64,000 nt of DNA, from the NCBI GenBank assembly GCA_965278965.1, contig OZ257127.1:3162001-3226000 (forward strand), in the 5' to 3' direction. Position 1 is the stretch's first letter. Each line of letters opens with the position of its first letter. Positions 49,751 to 58,106 of the stretch are shown here, one piece after another. The notes beneath the pieces are model-generated. The model made no database searches. It had not been told where the DNA came from and saw nothing but the letters and a program-made list of their open reading frames with translations. The DNA comes from UBA10649 sp965278965 (GTDB lineage Bacteria; Actinomycetota; Actinomycetes; S36-B12). The translations under genes and the position numbers were made by a program.

Positions 49751-50391
49751 CCGCGATCCGCGTGGCCCTCGTCGACGACCAGGCCCTTTTCCGGGCCGGC
49801 ATCCGCATGCTCGTCGACTCCCAACCCGACCTGGAGGTCGTGGCCGAGGCTGCCAATGGGCTTGAGGGGATCGCGGTCGTGCGCGCCACCCGTCCCGACG
49901 TCGTTCTGATGGACGTCCGCATGCCCGTCCTCGACGGACTCACCGCAACCGCCGAGCTCCTCTCCGACCCGGAGCCGCCGCGCATCGTCGTGCTCACGAC
50001 CTTCGACCTCGATGAGGCCGCGGCCCGCGCGATCCGTCAAGGCGCCAGCGGCTTCCTGCTGAAGGACGCCGACCCTGAGCTGCTCCTTGCGACGATCCGC
50101 ACCGTCCACGCCGGGTCCGCCGTCATCGCCGCCGCCGCGACGCGGGACCTGTTCGCGCACTTCTCCGATGCCCGGACGCGCCCGGCACCACGCGAGTTCG
50201 GCGACCTCACCGAACGCGAGCGCGAGATCTTCGCGCTCGCCGCGCGTGGGCTCAGCAACGCCGAGATCGCTGCGCACGAGTACCTGTCCGAGGCGACAGT
50301 GAAGACCCACGTCAGCCGCATCCTGGCCAAGCTCGGCCTGCGCGACCGCGTGCAGCTCGTCGTGTTCGCCTACGAGCATGGGCTCACGTAG
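49747..50391 (+). CDS. NarL/LuxR-family response regulator
   Basis: A 214-residue regulator. The receiver domain has the acidic pair in LVDDQALFRAG, phospho-acceptor Asp56 in VLMDVRMPVLDG and Lys in GFLLKDADPELL. The LuxR helix-turn-helix is at about 150-205 (LTEREREIFALAARGLSNAEIA, SEATVKTHVSRILAKLGLRDR). It forms a pair with the kinase upstream. The ABC exporter 88 bp downstream is its likely target, since the gap contains a repeat pair of the kind these regulators bind. Confidence 0.93.
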   Translation: MTAIRVALVDDQALFRAGIRMLVDSQPDLEVVAEAANGLEGIAVVRATRPDVVLMDVRMPVLDGLTATAELLSDPEPPRIVVLTTFDLDEAAARAIRQGASGFLLKDADPELLLATIRTVHAGSAVIAAAATRDLFAHFSDARTRPAPREFGDLTEREREIFALAARGLSNAEIAAHEYLSEATVKTHVSRILAKLGLRDRVQLVVFAYEHGLT

Positions 50392-50422
50392 GGCCGACTG
50401 GAGGTCATCCCTGCGATGTACG

Positions 50423-50463
50423 AGGTCGCACCCTGCGGCCGACGCGCGCAGGGTCAGGTCGCA
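50423..50463 (+). promoter_or_regulatory. Direct repeats and hairpin upstream of ABC exporter
   Basis: AGGTCGCACC occurs at 50423-50432 and 50454-50463, 31 bp apart (three helical turns). Between them ACCCTGCG (50430-50437) and CGCAGGGT (50445-50452) form a dyad with a 7-base centre. It is probably the promoter/operator bound by the response regulator encoded just upstream. The second repeat ends 16 bp before the ATPase ATG. Confidence 0.5.
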
Positions 50464-50479
50464 CCTAGCGTCGAGGTCC

Positions 50480-51277
50480 ATGACGACAGACACGAGCGGC
50501 CCGACCGCCGACCACGAGATCGACAACCGTCCGACCGGCCTCGCGGCCCGCGTGGAGGGGCTCACGAAGACCTACGGCAGCGGTGACGGGGCGGTTCGGG
50601 CGCTCGACCGCGTAAGCATCGGCATCCGCCGGGGCGAGCTGACCGCGATCATGGGACCGTCCGGCTCAGGCAAGTCGACCCTCATGCACATCATGGCCGG
50701 CCTCGACAGCCCGACCTCCGGGCAGGCGTGGCTGGGCGACACGGAGATCACGGCACTGGACGACCTCGCCCTCACCGAGCTGCGGCGTCGCCGGATCGGC
50801 TTCGTGTTCCAAGCCTTCAACCTGGTGCCGACGCTCAACGCCCTCGACAACATCCGGCTGCCCTTCGAGCTGGACGGGCGTCAGCCGACGGCGGCGGAGA
50901 ACGCACGCATCGACGAGATCGTCGACGATCTCGGCCTCGGCGACCGCCTGCGGCATCGCCCACATCAGCTGTCCGGCGGCCAGCAGCAACGCGTGGCGAT
51001 CGCCCGCGCACTGGCGACGCTGCCGGACCTCGTCTTCGCCGACGAGCCGACCGGCAACCTCGACTCACGAAGCGGGCGGGAGGTGCTGCGCCTGCTGGCG
51101 ACCGCGGCGCGCGAGCGCGGGCAGACGATCGCGATGGTCACGCACGACCCCGTCGCGGCCAGCCACGCCGACCGGGTGGTGTTCCTCGGGGACGGACGGA
51201 TCGCCGCGGACAAGCCGCGGCAGACGGCGGAACAGGTCGTTGCGCACATGCTGGCCGCAGAGCAGGTGGCCGCATGA
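50480..51277 (+). CDS. ABC exporter ATPase (MacB/LolD-like)
   Basis: A 265-residue ATPase. I use ATG 50480 with GAGG four bases upstream. Walker A is GPSGSGKST, Q-loop FVFQAFNLVPTL, signature LSGGQQQR, Walker B LVFADEPTGNLDS and H-loop VTHDP. This is the MacB/LolD class that works with FtsX-like permeases in drug, peptide or lipoprotein handling. It overlaps the permease start by ATGA. Together with kinase and regulator it is a typical actinobacterial stress-responsive export unit. Confidence 0.93.
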   Translation: MTTDTSGPTADHEIDNRPTGLAARVEGLTKTYGSGDGAVRALDRVSIGIRRGELTAIMGPSGSGKSTLMHIMAGLDSPTSGQAWLGDTEITALDDLALTELRRRRIGFVFQAFNLVPTLNALDNIRLPFELDGRQPTAAENARIDEIVDDLGLGDRLRHRPHQLSGGQQQRVAIARALATLPDLVFADEPTGNLDSRSGREVLRLLATAARERGQTIAMVTHDPVAASHADRVVFLGDGRIAADKPRQTAEQVVAHMLAAEQVAA

Positions 51278-52716
51278 ACGGCACGAGCGGGGCCTCCGCG
51301 TCGGCGGCATGGCGGGAGCGGGGGATCGGCTCGTCGGTGCTCGTCACGAGCATCTCCGCTGCGTTCGGCGTCCTGATCCTCACAGCCGTCGGCTACCTCT
51401 CGGCGGTCGTCTCGGCCGATCCGGACATCGGCAGCCACGCGACGGTCCAGTACACGCTGTCGATCCTCGGCACGATCATCCTCGGGGTCTCGGTCTACGT
51501 CGCGGCCGTCGTCACCGCCAACACGTTCGCCACCATCGTCGCGGGCCGGACCCGGCAGATCGCATTGCTCCGTCTGATCGGCTCGTCGGCGCGGGCCGAG
51601 CGGCGTCGCGTCGCGAACAGGGGCTTGGCCGTCGGCCTCGTCGGCGCGGGCCTCGGGCTCGCCCTCGGGATCTCCCTGTCGTACGCGCTCGTCGCCCTCT
51701 TGAGCGACCGCATGGCTGCGGACGTGGTCTCGGGCGTTCGCTACCAGGTGCTCTCGCCGAGCGTGGTGCTGCCGGCCGCCATCGTGGCGCTGACGACGTG
51801 GGCCGCGGCGTGGATCGGCTCGCGTCGAGTTCTCACGGTGACACCGCTGCAGGCGGTGTCGGCGTCGGCGGAACGGACGAGCGCGGATCTGCGGCACCCG
51901 GTGCGCACCGCCGTGTCGGTCGTCGTCATCGGGATCGGCGGGGTGCTCCTCGCGGCGGGCGTCGTCGTCGGGCTGAGGTCGCCGCTCGGCCTCGTCGTCG
52001 CGTTCCTCGGAGGCGTCGTGTCCTTCACCGGGATCGTGGTCGGGTCGGTCGTGCTGATGCCGCCTGCGCTGCGCGTCGTGGGCCGGGCCCTCGGCGGCGG
52101 CGTCACCGCCCGGATGGCGGCGCAGAACGCGCTGCGGTACCCGGAGCGGTCGTCCCGGATGACCATCGGCGTCGTCATCGGGGTGACGCTCGTGACGATG
52201 CTGTCCGTGGCGTCGGAGTCCACCAAGGCCGTGCTGGCCTCCGCCTCCGGCGGGACGCTCGACCCGGCGCTGGTGGCCGGGATGGACGCCACGTCCGCGG
52301 TCCTCATGGGGCTTGTCGCCGTCTCCGCCGTGATCGCGGCCGTCGGCCTGGTCAACCTGCTGACGATCGGGGTGGTCCAGCGTCGTCGGGAGCTGGGGCT
52401 GCTGCGGGCACTGGGGCTGTCCCGCCCGCAGGTCAACCGGATGGTGCTGCTGGAGGCGACGCACGTCGCGCTCACGGCGGTCGTCGTGGGGGTACTTCTG
52501 GGCGTCGGCTACGGCTGGGTCGCCGCTCAGTCGACCCTCGGATCCGTCGTCGGGGCGAACGTCGATGCCGGCTACACCCTCGTGCTTCCGGCCATCCCCT
52601 GGCTCACGGTCGCCGTCGTCGTCGTCGCGGCAGCCGCGCTGACGCTCGTCGCCGCGGCCGTGCCGTCGCGGCTGGCGACGCGCGTCACGCCGGTCGAAGC
52701 GCTGGCTGCGGCCTGA
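51274..52716 (+). CDS. ABC exporter permease (FtsX-like)
   Basis: A 480-residue membrane protein with two FtsX-like halves. The first has hydrophobic segments near residues 25-45, 65-90 and 125-150 with GRTRQIALLRLIGSSARAERR. The second has QRRRELGLLRALGLSRPQVNRM and segments up to PSRLATRVTPVEALAAA. The halves are joined by a hydrophobic region (VVVIGIGGVLLAAG, LGLVVAFLGGVVSFTGIV). The extracytoplasmic domain of MacB is absent, so the protein is BceB-like in economy. Start coupled to ATPase. Confidence 0.88.
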   Translation: MNGTSGASASAAWRERGIGSSVLVTSISAAFGVLILTAVGYLSAVVSADPDIGSHATVQYTLSILGTIILGVSVYVAAVVTANTFATIVAGRTRQIALLRLIGSSARAERRRVANRGLAVGLVGAGLGLALGISLSYALVALLSDRMAADVVSGVRYQVLSPSVVLPAAIVALTTWAAAWIGSRRVLTVTPLQAVSASAERTSADLRHPVRTAVSVVVIGIGGVLLAAGVVVGLRSPLGLVVAFLGGVVSFTGIVVGSVVLMPPALRVVGRALGGGVTARMAAQNALRYPERSSRMTIGVVIGVTLVTMLSVASESTKAVLASASGGTLDPALVAGMDATSAVLMGLVAVSAVIAAVGLVNLLTIGVVQRRRELGLLRALGLSRPQVNRMVLLEATHVALTAVVVGVLLGVGYGWVAAQSTLGSVVGANVDAGYTLVLPAIPWLTVAVVVVAAAALTLVAAAVPSRLATRVTPVEALAAA

Positions 52717-52771
52717 ACGTGCTGTCAGCCCCCCGTGCGACGGTGTGGGCACCTGATCAGGGAGGTGCCAG

Positions 52772-53209
52772 ATGTGGGACATGTTGACCGCCGAGGTCGC
52801 GCAGACGCTTCGCAGCGTCCGGCCTGGGCAGTTCGTCCTCCTGGAGTTCGTCGAGCACGACGGGGTCCCGCCGTGGTCGCCGTGGCCGTATGCGCAGTGC
52901 GTGTGGAAGCCGGACGGTTGGTATTGCGAGGCCGTGTCCGCGAGCTTCCTGCCGGCGGACCAGTGGCCGTTGGACGAGCTGGCGCTGCGGCGTGCCGGCT
53001 GGCACCCGCCGACCGACTCGGCCGGCAACTGGTACCGGCACGAGCACTCAGCGGACGGCGCGGCGCGGACGCTGGTCGAGGCCCTGCGGCACAGTCGGGA
53101 CTGTCAGGATCCGAGCCGCTACCGCTGGGAGGTCGGGACCTTCCCGACCGGCCCCGACGGCGGGGAGCCGGTGCCGGCGCACGAGCACGCACGGCTCCTG
53201 GCGGCGTAG
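52772..53209 (+). CDS. Hypothetical Trp-rich soluble protein
   Basis: A 145-residue protein, MWDMLTAEVAQTLRSV..., with GGGAGG six bases before the ATG. WPYAQCVWKPDGWYCEAVS, WPLDELALRRAGWHPP and GNWYRHEHSADGAARTLVEALR are strongly patterned and look like the small actinobacterial proteins related to type III-chaperone (TY-Chap/YbjN-like) folds. I cannot name the family safely. There is no signal peptide. It is convergent with the hydrolase gene. Confidence 0.7.
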   Translation: MWDMLTAEVAQTLRSVRPGQFVLLEFVEHDGVPPWSPWPYAQCVWKPDGWYCEAVSASFLPADQWPLDELALRRAGWHPPTDSAGNWYRHEHSADGAARTLVEALRHSRDCQDPSRYRWEVGTFPTGPDGGEPVPAHEHARLLAA

Positions 53210-53225
53210 CGCTCAGCGGTGGCTG

Positions 53226-54452
53226 TCAGGCCAGGCGCTCGTCCAGCCAGTCGAGCATCCGCTGGTCGGTCAAGGCGCGCGCCATCGGCTGGCAGTGCAG
53301 GTTCGCGCCCTCCGCCTCGGTGAACGGCAGGAGCGTCGCGCCGGCGACCGCGTTGACGAGCGACTGTGACTGGCCGGGCCAGAACTGCTCACCTTCCGGA
53401 GCGGTCACCAGGAGCGGCGTCGTGATGGCGGACGCCGCGTCCCCGAGGCAGTACTGCTCGACGGCCGACATCGTCGCGAACGGGCTGGTCTGGCCGTACG
53501 GTGCGGCCCGGTAGGACCACATCCGGGCCAGGTCGTGGGAGAAGCGCATGCCGACCCGCATGTCCTCGTCGAACGACTCGCCCTTGCCCTCGGCGAGCAG
53601 GTGCCGCATCGGCGACGGCAGATGGCCGGTCCACGACGTCGAGACGTCGACGACGCCCGGGTCGGCGATCGCAGCCCGTGCGCGGTGCTCGGCCGTGAGT
53701 GCGCGGGGGAGCCAGTACCCGCCCTGGCTGATCGCGTACAACCCTATCCGCGAGCCGTCCACCTCGGGGCGCGTCAGCGCGAAGTCGATGACCGGCGTGA
53801 GGACAGCCTCCCAGTCTGGTCGGAAGAATGTCTTGCGCTCGAACAGCATCGACTGTTGCCCCGGGCCGTCGTAGAGCAGGACCGTGTAGCCGCGCTCGAG
53901 TGCGGCTACGCCGCCACTGCACCACAGGTCGCTGATCGAGCCGTCGCTGCCGTTGGTGAGCACGAGCGTCCGCCGGGCGACCACGTCGCCAGCCGGGCGC
54001 ACGATCCATCCCGGCAGCGATGCCCCCTCGTACGGGATCTCCACGGCCTCGGCGGCAAACGCCGCGTTCGCCAGGTAGGACGCCCAGGCGCGGCGGTGGT
54101 CGTGGAACGCCGACAGCAGCTCCTCGTCGTGGTCCGTTCCGACGAGCGCGTTCGTCGCCTGGCCTAGGTACGTCGCCGCACGCAGGTACGAGCCGCACGC
54201 GCTGACCCGATGGCCGGCCACCAGCTGCTCGTCGGCACCCGCGAGGACGCGCCCGCCGAGGTTGCGCCACGCGGTCGCCCAGGCGTCATGGTCGCCATCA
54301 GCGACGAGGGCGAGTGCCGCGAGCACCTCGCCCGGGTCGGCCGCGCCGTACACGCTGCGACCGAGGACGTTGCGGGTCTCGAAGTCGAACCCTTCGTCGT
54401 GGAAGAACCCCTGGGTGAACGGCTCGTGGCGCCGTCCCGGCGTGATCGGCAT
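53226..54452 (-). CDS. Alpha/beta hydrolase (FrsA/dihydropseudooxynicotine-hydrolase-like)
   Basis: A 408-residue hydrolase, much longer than core alpha/beta hydrolases because of an N-terminal helical region (residues 1-150, HDEGFDFETRNVLGRSVYGAADPGE...). GLYAISQGGYWLPRA is the nucleophile elbow, VLTNGSDGSISD the oxyanion region and GANLHCQPM the catalytic His region. Such proteins include esterases and C-C hydrolases of nicotine-type catabolism. I start at ATG 54452; the longer frame to 54644 runs through the small gene beyond. The ribosome site is weak. Confidence 0.84.
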   Translation of the reverse strand: MPITPGRRHEPFTQGFFHDEGFDFETRNVLGRSVYGAADPGEVLAALALVADGDHDAWATAWRNLGGRVLAGADEQLVAGHRVSACGSYLRAATYLGQATNALVGTDHDEELLSAFHDHRRAWASYLANAAFAAEAVEIPYEGASLPGWIVRPAGDVVARRTLVLTNGSDGSISDLWCSGGVAALERGYTVLLYDGPGQQSMLFERKTFFRPDWEAVLTPVIDFALTRPEVDGSRIGLYAISQGGYWLPRALTAEHRARAAIADPGVVDVSTSWTGHLPSPMRHLLAEGKGESFDEDMRVGMRFSHDLARMWSYRAAPYGQTSPFATMSAVEQYCLGDAASAITTPLLVTAPEGEQFWPGQSQSLVNAVAGATLLPFTEAEGANLHCQPMARALTDQRMLDWLDERLA

Positions 54453-54481
54453 GCCGCGACGATATCCGCCCGCCGACGACC

Positions 54482-54619
54482 TCAGTCGCAGCGGTGGACG
54501 ACGCCGAGGACCGAAGCGACGGTCTCGTCGCCGTAGGGCTCGGACACGAACAGGCACGCAGAGCATCGCGCGTAGTACGCAACGACGCCGTCCCACGACG
54601 ATGCAGCCTGGATGGTCAT
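54482..54619 (-). CDS. Small Cys-rich protein (possible zinc ribbon)
   Basis: A 45-residue protein, MTIQAASSWDGVVAYYAR..., preceded by GGGAGGTGGGAG, an unusually strong ribosome site. It has CSAC followed by VVHRC, giving C-x2-C and H-x-C that could bind zinc. It lies 29 bp upstream of the alpha/beta hydrolase start on the same strand. The size and the start signal make it likely to be real, but I do not recognise a family. Confidence 0.5.
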   Translation of the reverse strand: MTIQAASSWDGVVAYYARCSACLFVSEPYGDETVASVLGVVHRCD

Positions 54620-54754
54620 CTCCCACCTCCCGATCGACTGCCACGACGGTAGGCGGCTGTCGTTACGCACGGTGGACGTCGGTGTTTCACGGGCGAGAAC
54701 ATCGCCCCCGCCCGGGTGCGCTGGCTAGGCTCCATCGCAGTCGAAGGAGGCAGC

Positions 54755-55195
54755 ATGCCGGTGGTGGGCGAGTACGAGCCGAACTCATGGCCGTGGGTGG
54801 CCGAGCAGGTCGCCGAGTACGAGGAGTCCGGCGGGACCCGCGCGAACACGCTTCGCGACACCGGCATCCCGATCGTGATCGTGACGATGATGGGCGCACG
54901 TAGCGGGAAGGTTCGCAAGATCGGACTCATGCGCGTCGAGCACGACGGGGAGTACGCGCTGGTGGCCAGCAAGGGTGGCGACCCACAGGATCCCGCGTGG
55001 TACGCGAACCTGGTCGCGGATCCTCACATCGAGATCCAGGACGGGCCCGCCCCAGCCGACTTCGTCGTTCGCGAGGTGTCCGGCGAAGAACGCGACGTGT
55101 GGTGGGAGCGCGCGGTCGCCGTGTACCCGCCGTACGAGGAGTACGCGGCAAAGGCGGGCCGGCTCATCCCGGTGCTGATCGCCGCGCCGGCCTAG
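54755..55195 (+). CDS. DDN-family F420H2-dependent reductase (deazaflavin nitroreductase fold)
   Basis: A 146-residue split-barrel protein. ATG 54755 follows AAGGAGG at ideal spacing; the earlier in-frame ATG at 54716 is rejected. The motif TGIPIVIVTMMGARSGKVRKIGLMRVEHDG is the hallmark of the deazaflavin-dependent nitroreductase family, and KGGDPQDPAWYANLVADPHIEI completes it. These enzymes use F420H2 to reduce quinones or nitro compounds. It implies that the host makes F420. It is a single-gene unit. Confidence 0.9.
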   Translation: MPVVGEYEPNSWPWVAEQVAEYEESGGTRANTLRDTGIPIVIVTMMGARSGKVRKIGLMRVEHDGEYALVASKGGDPQDPAWYANLVADPHIEIQDGPAPADFVVREVSGEERDVWWERAVAVYPPYEEYAAKAGRLIPVLIAAPA

Positions 55196-55222
55196 GGACG
55201 ACGCGACGTCGGAATACCGGCT

Positions 55223-55241
55223 GGAGGTTAGGATACCCTAA
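55223..55241 (+). promoter_or_regulatory. DtxR/IdeR-like iron box
   Basis: GGAGGTTAGGATACCCTAA matches the 19-bp iron-box consensus TTAGGTTAGGCTAACCTAA at 15 positions. It contains GTTAGG-ATAC-CCTAAC as a dyad and ends five bases before the ATG of the siderophore-interacting protein. It overlaps a possible -10 (TAGGAT), so binding would block a probably leaderless transcript when iron is sufficient. Confidence 0.7.
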
Positions 55242-55246
55242 CTTGC

Positions 55247-56185
55247 ATGCCGTCGACGATCACCGGGCTCCGCACCACCGCGGAAGCCGTCTCCGCGCCA
55301 TATCTCCTGCACCACGTCCGCGTGACGGGCGTGGTTGACCTGAGTCCGACGTTCGCCCGGATCACCGTCACCGGACCACAGCTGGACCTCGTGCGGCCGA
55401 CGGGGCGGGACCAGCGGATCAAGATCATGCTGCCGCTGCCAGAGGTCGGGCTCGACCCGATGCCGATGGTGGACGACTGGTACCCGCTCTGGCGAGCCCT
55501 CCCGAACGACCAGCGCAACCCGATGCGCACGTACACCGTGCGCGCCGTCCGCCCGGGGGAGCGCGAGCTCGACATCGATGTCGTCCGGCATGGCGCGACG
55601 GGGCCGGCCGGTGCGTGGATCGAACGTGCGCGGGCGGGGGATGAGCTCATCATCAACGCGCCGAATGCCGCGTATGAGGGGGAGACAGGCGGGATCGACT
55701 TCGATCCGCCGGTCGGGATGACCCAGGTCCTGCTCGCCGGCGACGAGACGGCGGTCCCGGCCATCGCCTCCATCCTGGAGTCGTTGCCGGCCGACATCAC
55801 CGGACACGTCGTCGTCGAGGTCCCGCACGTCGAGGACATCGGCGTCCTACCGAGCCCGCCCGGGGTCGACCGGCGTGTGGTCGTGCGCGGCGCGGTCCGG
55901 GGTGAGGCCCTGGACGCCGCCGTCCGCGACGTTGCCCCGGGTCTCGTCCAGGCAGCGGCCTCGCCGTCGCTCCTCGAGGAGGTCGACATCGACGCGGGGC
56001 TGCTGTGGGAGGTGCCCCGCGACGACGACGGCATGCGCGACGCGACCTCGTACGCCTGGCTCGCGGGGGAGGCCGCCGTCATCAAGAACCTTCGCCGGTA
56101 CCTCGTCTCAGAGCTCGGGTGGGACCGGAAGGCGGTCGCGTTCATGGGCTACTGGCGCGAGGGCCGTGCCGAGGACAACGGCTAG
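55247..56185 (+). CDS. Siderophore-interacting protein (FAD-linked ferric-siderophore reductase)
   Basis: A 312-residue flavoprotein. HHVRVTGVVDLSPTFARITVTG starts the FAD barrel, MRTYTVRAVRPGERELDIDVVRHG-type strand pattern binds FAD, and VLLAGDETAVPAIASILE is the NAD(P)-binding start. The C-terminal YAWLAGEAAVIKNLRRYL and VAFMGYWREGRAEDN are typical. The family releases iron from imported siderophores by reduction in the cytoplasm. An iron box covers the promoter. No siderophore transporter genes are next to it, so it works with genes outside the window. Confidence 0.93.
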   Translation: MPSTITGLRTTAEAVSAPYLLHHVRVTGVVDLSPTFARITVTGPQLDLVRPTGRDQRIKIMLPLPEVGLDPMPMVDDWYPLWRALPNDQRNPMRTYTVRAVRPGERELDIDVVRHGATGPAGAWIERARAGDELIINAPNAAYEGETGGIDFDPPVGMTQVLLAGDETAVPAIASILESLPADITGHVVVEVPHVEDIGVLPSPPGVDRRVVVRGAVRGEALDAAVRDVAPGLVQAAASPSLLEEVDIDAGLLWEVPRDDDGMRDATSYAWLAGEAAVIKNLRRYLVSELGWDRKAVAFMGYWREGRAEDNG

Positions 56186-56311
56186 AGGGCGGGCTCACTC
56201 GGATCGCGTGAAGTTCGGAGGGCGTGCGCGCGGACGCGGGCGGGCCGCTCGGATGCATGCCAGGCTGGCCGCGACGGGCCCCGTCAGACCGCCGACCCCG
56301 AGGACGCCTCC

Positions 56312-57700
56312 ATGCTGCACGACCGCGACACCGTCCGTGACGAGCTCGACGACGACCTGTTCGCCGCCGCCGACCTCTCGATCGCGATGCCCAAGCACCG
56401 GATGCCCGAGCACGAGCACGAGCCCCGGCACGCCTACCAGGTCATCCACGACGAGCTGATGCTGGACGGGAACTCCCGGCAGAACCTCGCGACGTTCTGC
56501 CAGACGTGGGTCGACCCGGAGATCCACGACCTGATGAACGAGTCGATCGACAAGAACATGGTCGACAAGGACGAGTACCCGCAGACGGCCGAGATCGAGC
56601 AGCGCTGCGTGCACATGCTGGCCGACCTCTGGAACGCCCCGGCGGAGTCGAACAGCATCGGCACGTCGACGACCGGCTCGAGCGAGGCGGCGATGCTCGG
56701 GGGGATGGCGATGTTGTGGCGTTGGCGGGCACGCCAGCGCGAGGCCGGCCGCCCAACCGACCGACCCAACCTCGTCACAGGTCCGGTGCAGGTGTGTTGG
56801 CACAAGTTCGCCCGCTACTGGGATGTCGAGCTGCGGGAGATCCCGATGGCGGCCGACCGGCTGATCATGTCGGCCGACGAGGCGATGGCGAGGGTCGACG
56901 AGAACACGATCGGTGTGGTGCCGACCCTCGGGGTGACCTTCACCGGCCAGTACGAGCCGGTCGCCGAGGTCGCCGCGGCGCTGGACGCGTACCAGGAGCG
57001 GACGGGACTGGATGTGCCGATCCACGTGGACGGCGCGAGCGGTGGGTTCGTGGCACCCTTCTGCGATCCCGACCTCGTGTGGGACTTCCGGCTGCCGCGG
57101 GTCCGCTCGATCAACGCGTCGGGACACAAGTTCGGCCTGGCGCCGCTCGGCGTGGGCTGGGTCGTCTGGCGGTCGGCGGAGGACCTGCCCAAGGAGCTGA
57201 TCTTCGACGTCAACTATCTCGGCGGGAACATGCCGTCGTTCGCCCTCAACTTCTCGCGGCCCGGCGGCCAGGTCATCGCCCAGTACTACGCGTTCTTGCG
57301 ACTTGGTCGTGAGGGCTACCGCAAGGTGCACGAGGCGAGCTACGCGACGGCGTACTTCCTCGCCGGCGAGATCGCGGCGATGGGGCCGTTCGACGTCATC
57401 TTCGACGGCCATGGCGGCATCCCGGCGCTCTCATGGGTGCTCAAGCCCGGCGAGGACCACGGCTTCACCCTGTTCGACCTCGCTGACCGCCTTCGGGCGC
57501 GCGGCTGGCAGGTGCCGGCGTACACCCTTCCCGCCGACAGGTCCGAGACGGCGATCCAGCGGATCCTCGTTCGTCGTGACCTGTCGCGGGACACGGCGAC
57601 CTTGCTGCTGGACGACTACCGCAAGGCCGTAGACCACCTGCGCCGCCACCCGCAGTCGACGCCTCTCACGGAGGACGAGGCCGGCGGGTTCCGGCACTGA
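56312..57700 (+). CDS. gadB: Glutamate decarboxylase
   Basis: A 462-residue PLP enzyme of usual GAD length. IGTSTTGSSEAAMLGGMAM is the cofactor-phosphate region, IHVDGASGGFVAPF carries the Asp that holds the pyridine N, and Lys273 in INASGHKFGLAPLG is the Schiff-base lysine. The C-terminal segment ends GGFRH, close to the His-containing tail that closes the active site in bacterial GadB. It converts glutamate to GABA and CO2 and consumes a proton, giving acid resistance. No GadC antiporter is next to it. GAGG precedes the ATG by eight bases. Confidence 0.94.
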   Translation: MLHDRDTVRDELDDDLFAAADLSIAMPKHRMPEHEHEPRHAYQVIHDELMLDGNSRQNLATFCQTWVDPEIHDLMNESIDKNMVDKDEYPQTAEIEQRCVHMLADLWNAPAESNSIGTSTTGSSEAAMLGGMAMLWRWRARQREAGRPTDRPNLVTGPVQVCWHKFARYWDVELREIPMAADRLIMSADEAMARVDENTIGVVPTLGVTFTGQYEPVAEVAAALDAYQERTGLDVPIHVDGASGGFVAPFCDPDLVWDFRLPRVRSINASGHKFGLAPLGVGWVVWRSAEDLPKELIFDVNYLGGNMPSFALNFSRPGGQVIAQYYAFLRLGREGYRKVHEASYATAYFLAGEIAAMGPFDVIFDGHGGIPALSWVLKPGEDHGFTLFDLADRLRARGWQVPAYTLPADRSETAIQRILVRRDLSRDTATLLLDDYRKAVDHLRRHPQSTPLTEDEAGGFRH

Positions 57701-57712
57701 CGTCAGGCGGAG

Positions 57713-58015
57713 TCAGACACTGACGGTGAGTCCGACGTGCACGACGTCGCCGTCGTCGAGGTGCTCACGGTCGCGGACCGCCTTCTTCACGGGTAGGACG
57801 TAGGTGGCTTCCTGCGTGCTCGGGAACAAGGACGTGCCCCACGCCGACGACCCGATGCGCACCTGCACGCGGACGGAGCCGAACCCGGGGCCACGTGGGG
57901 CGAGGTCGGCGATGTCGTCGGCGATCTCGAGCGGGACCGAGACGAAGTACCAGTTGGCGCCGTCGCCCTGCCAGCGCCACACGGGCGCGTCGAACTCGAA
58001 GGCGTGGTCGGTCAC
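57713..58015 (-). CDS. DUF1905-domain protein
   Basis: A 100-residue protein starting at GTG 58015 (VTDHAFEFDAPVWRWQGDG); ATG 58024 nine bases earlier is an alternative. The order of FEFDAPVWRW, WYFVSVPLEIADDI, FGSVRVQVRIGSSAWGTSLFP and YVLPVKKAVRD is that of DUF1905, a small beta-barrel domain of unknown function. It stands alone, convergent with gadB and divergent from the toxin-antitoxin pair. Confidence 0.88.
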   Translation of the reverse strand: MTDHAFEFDAPVWRWQGDGANWYFVSVPLEIADDIADLAPRGPGFGSVRVQVRIGSSAWGTSLFPSTQEATYVLPVKKAVRDREHLDDGDVVHVGLTVSV

Positions 58016-58106
58016 GCCCCGCATCGTCGCAGGAGGCACCGACGGTGGGGGGTCCGGCGCGGTGTCGGCCGGCCGGCCTACCATTTGACGTGCAGGAGAC
58101 GCTCAG

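Noticed and set aside
50965..53028. A 687-codon minus-strand frame opposite the ABC permease
   Set aside because: Sequence is low-complexity (RRDDGD-type) and mirrors the hydrophobic permease codons; not a gene.
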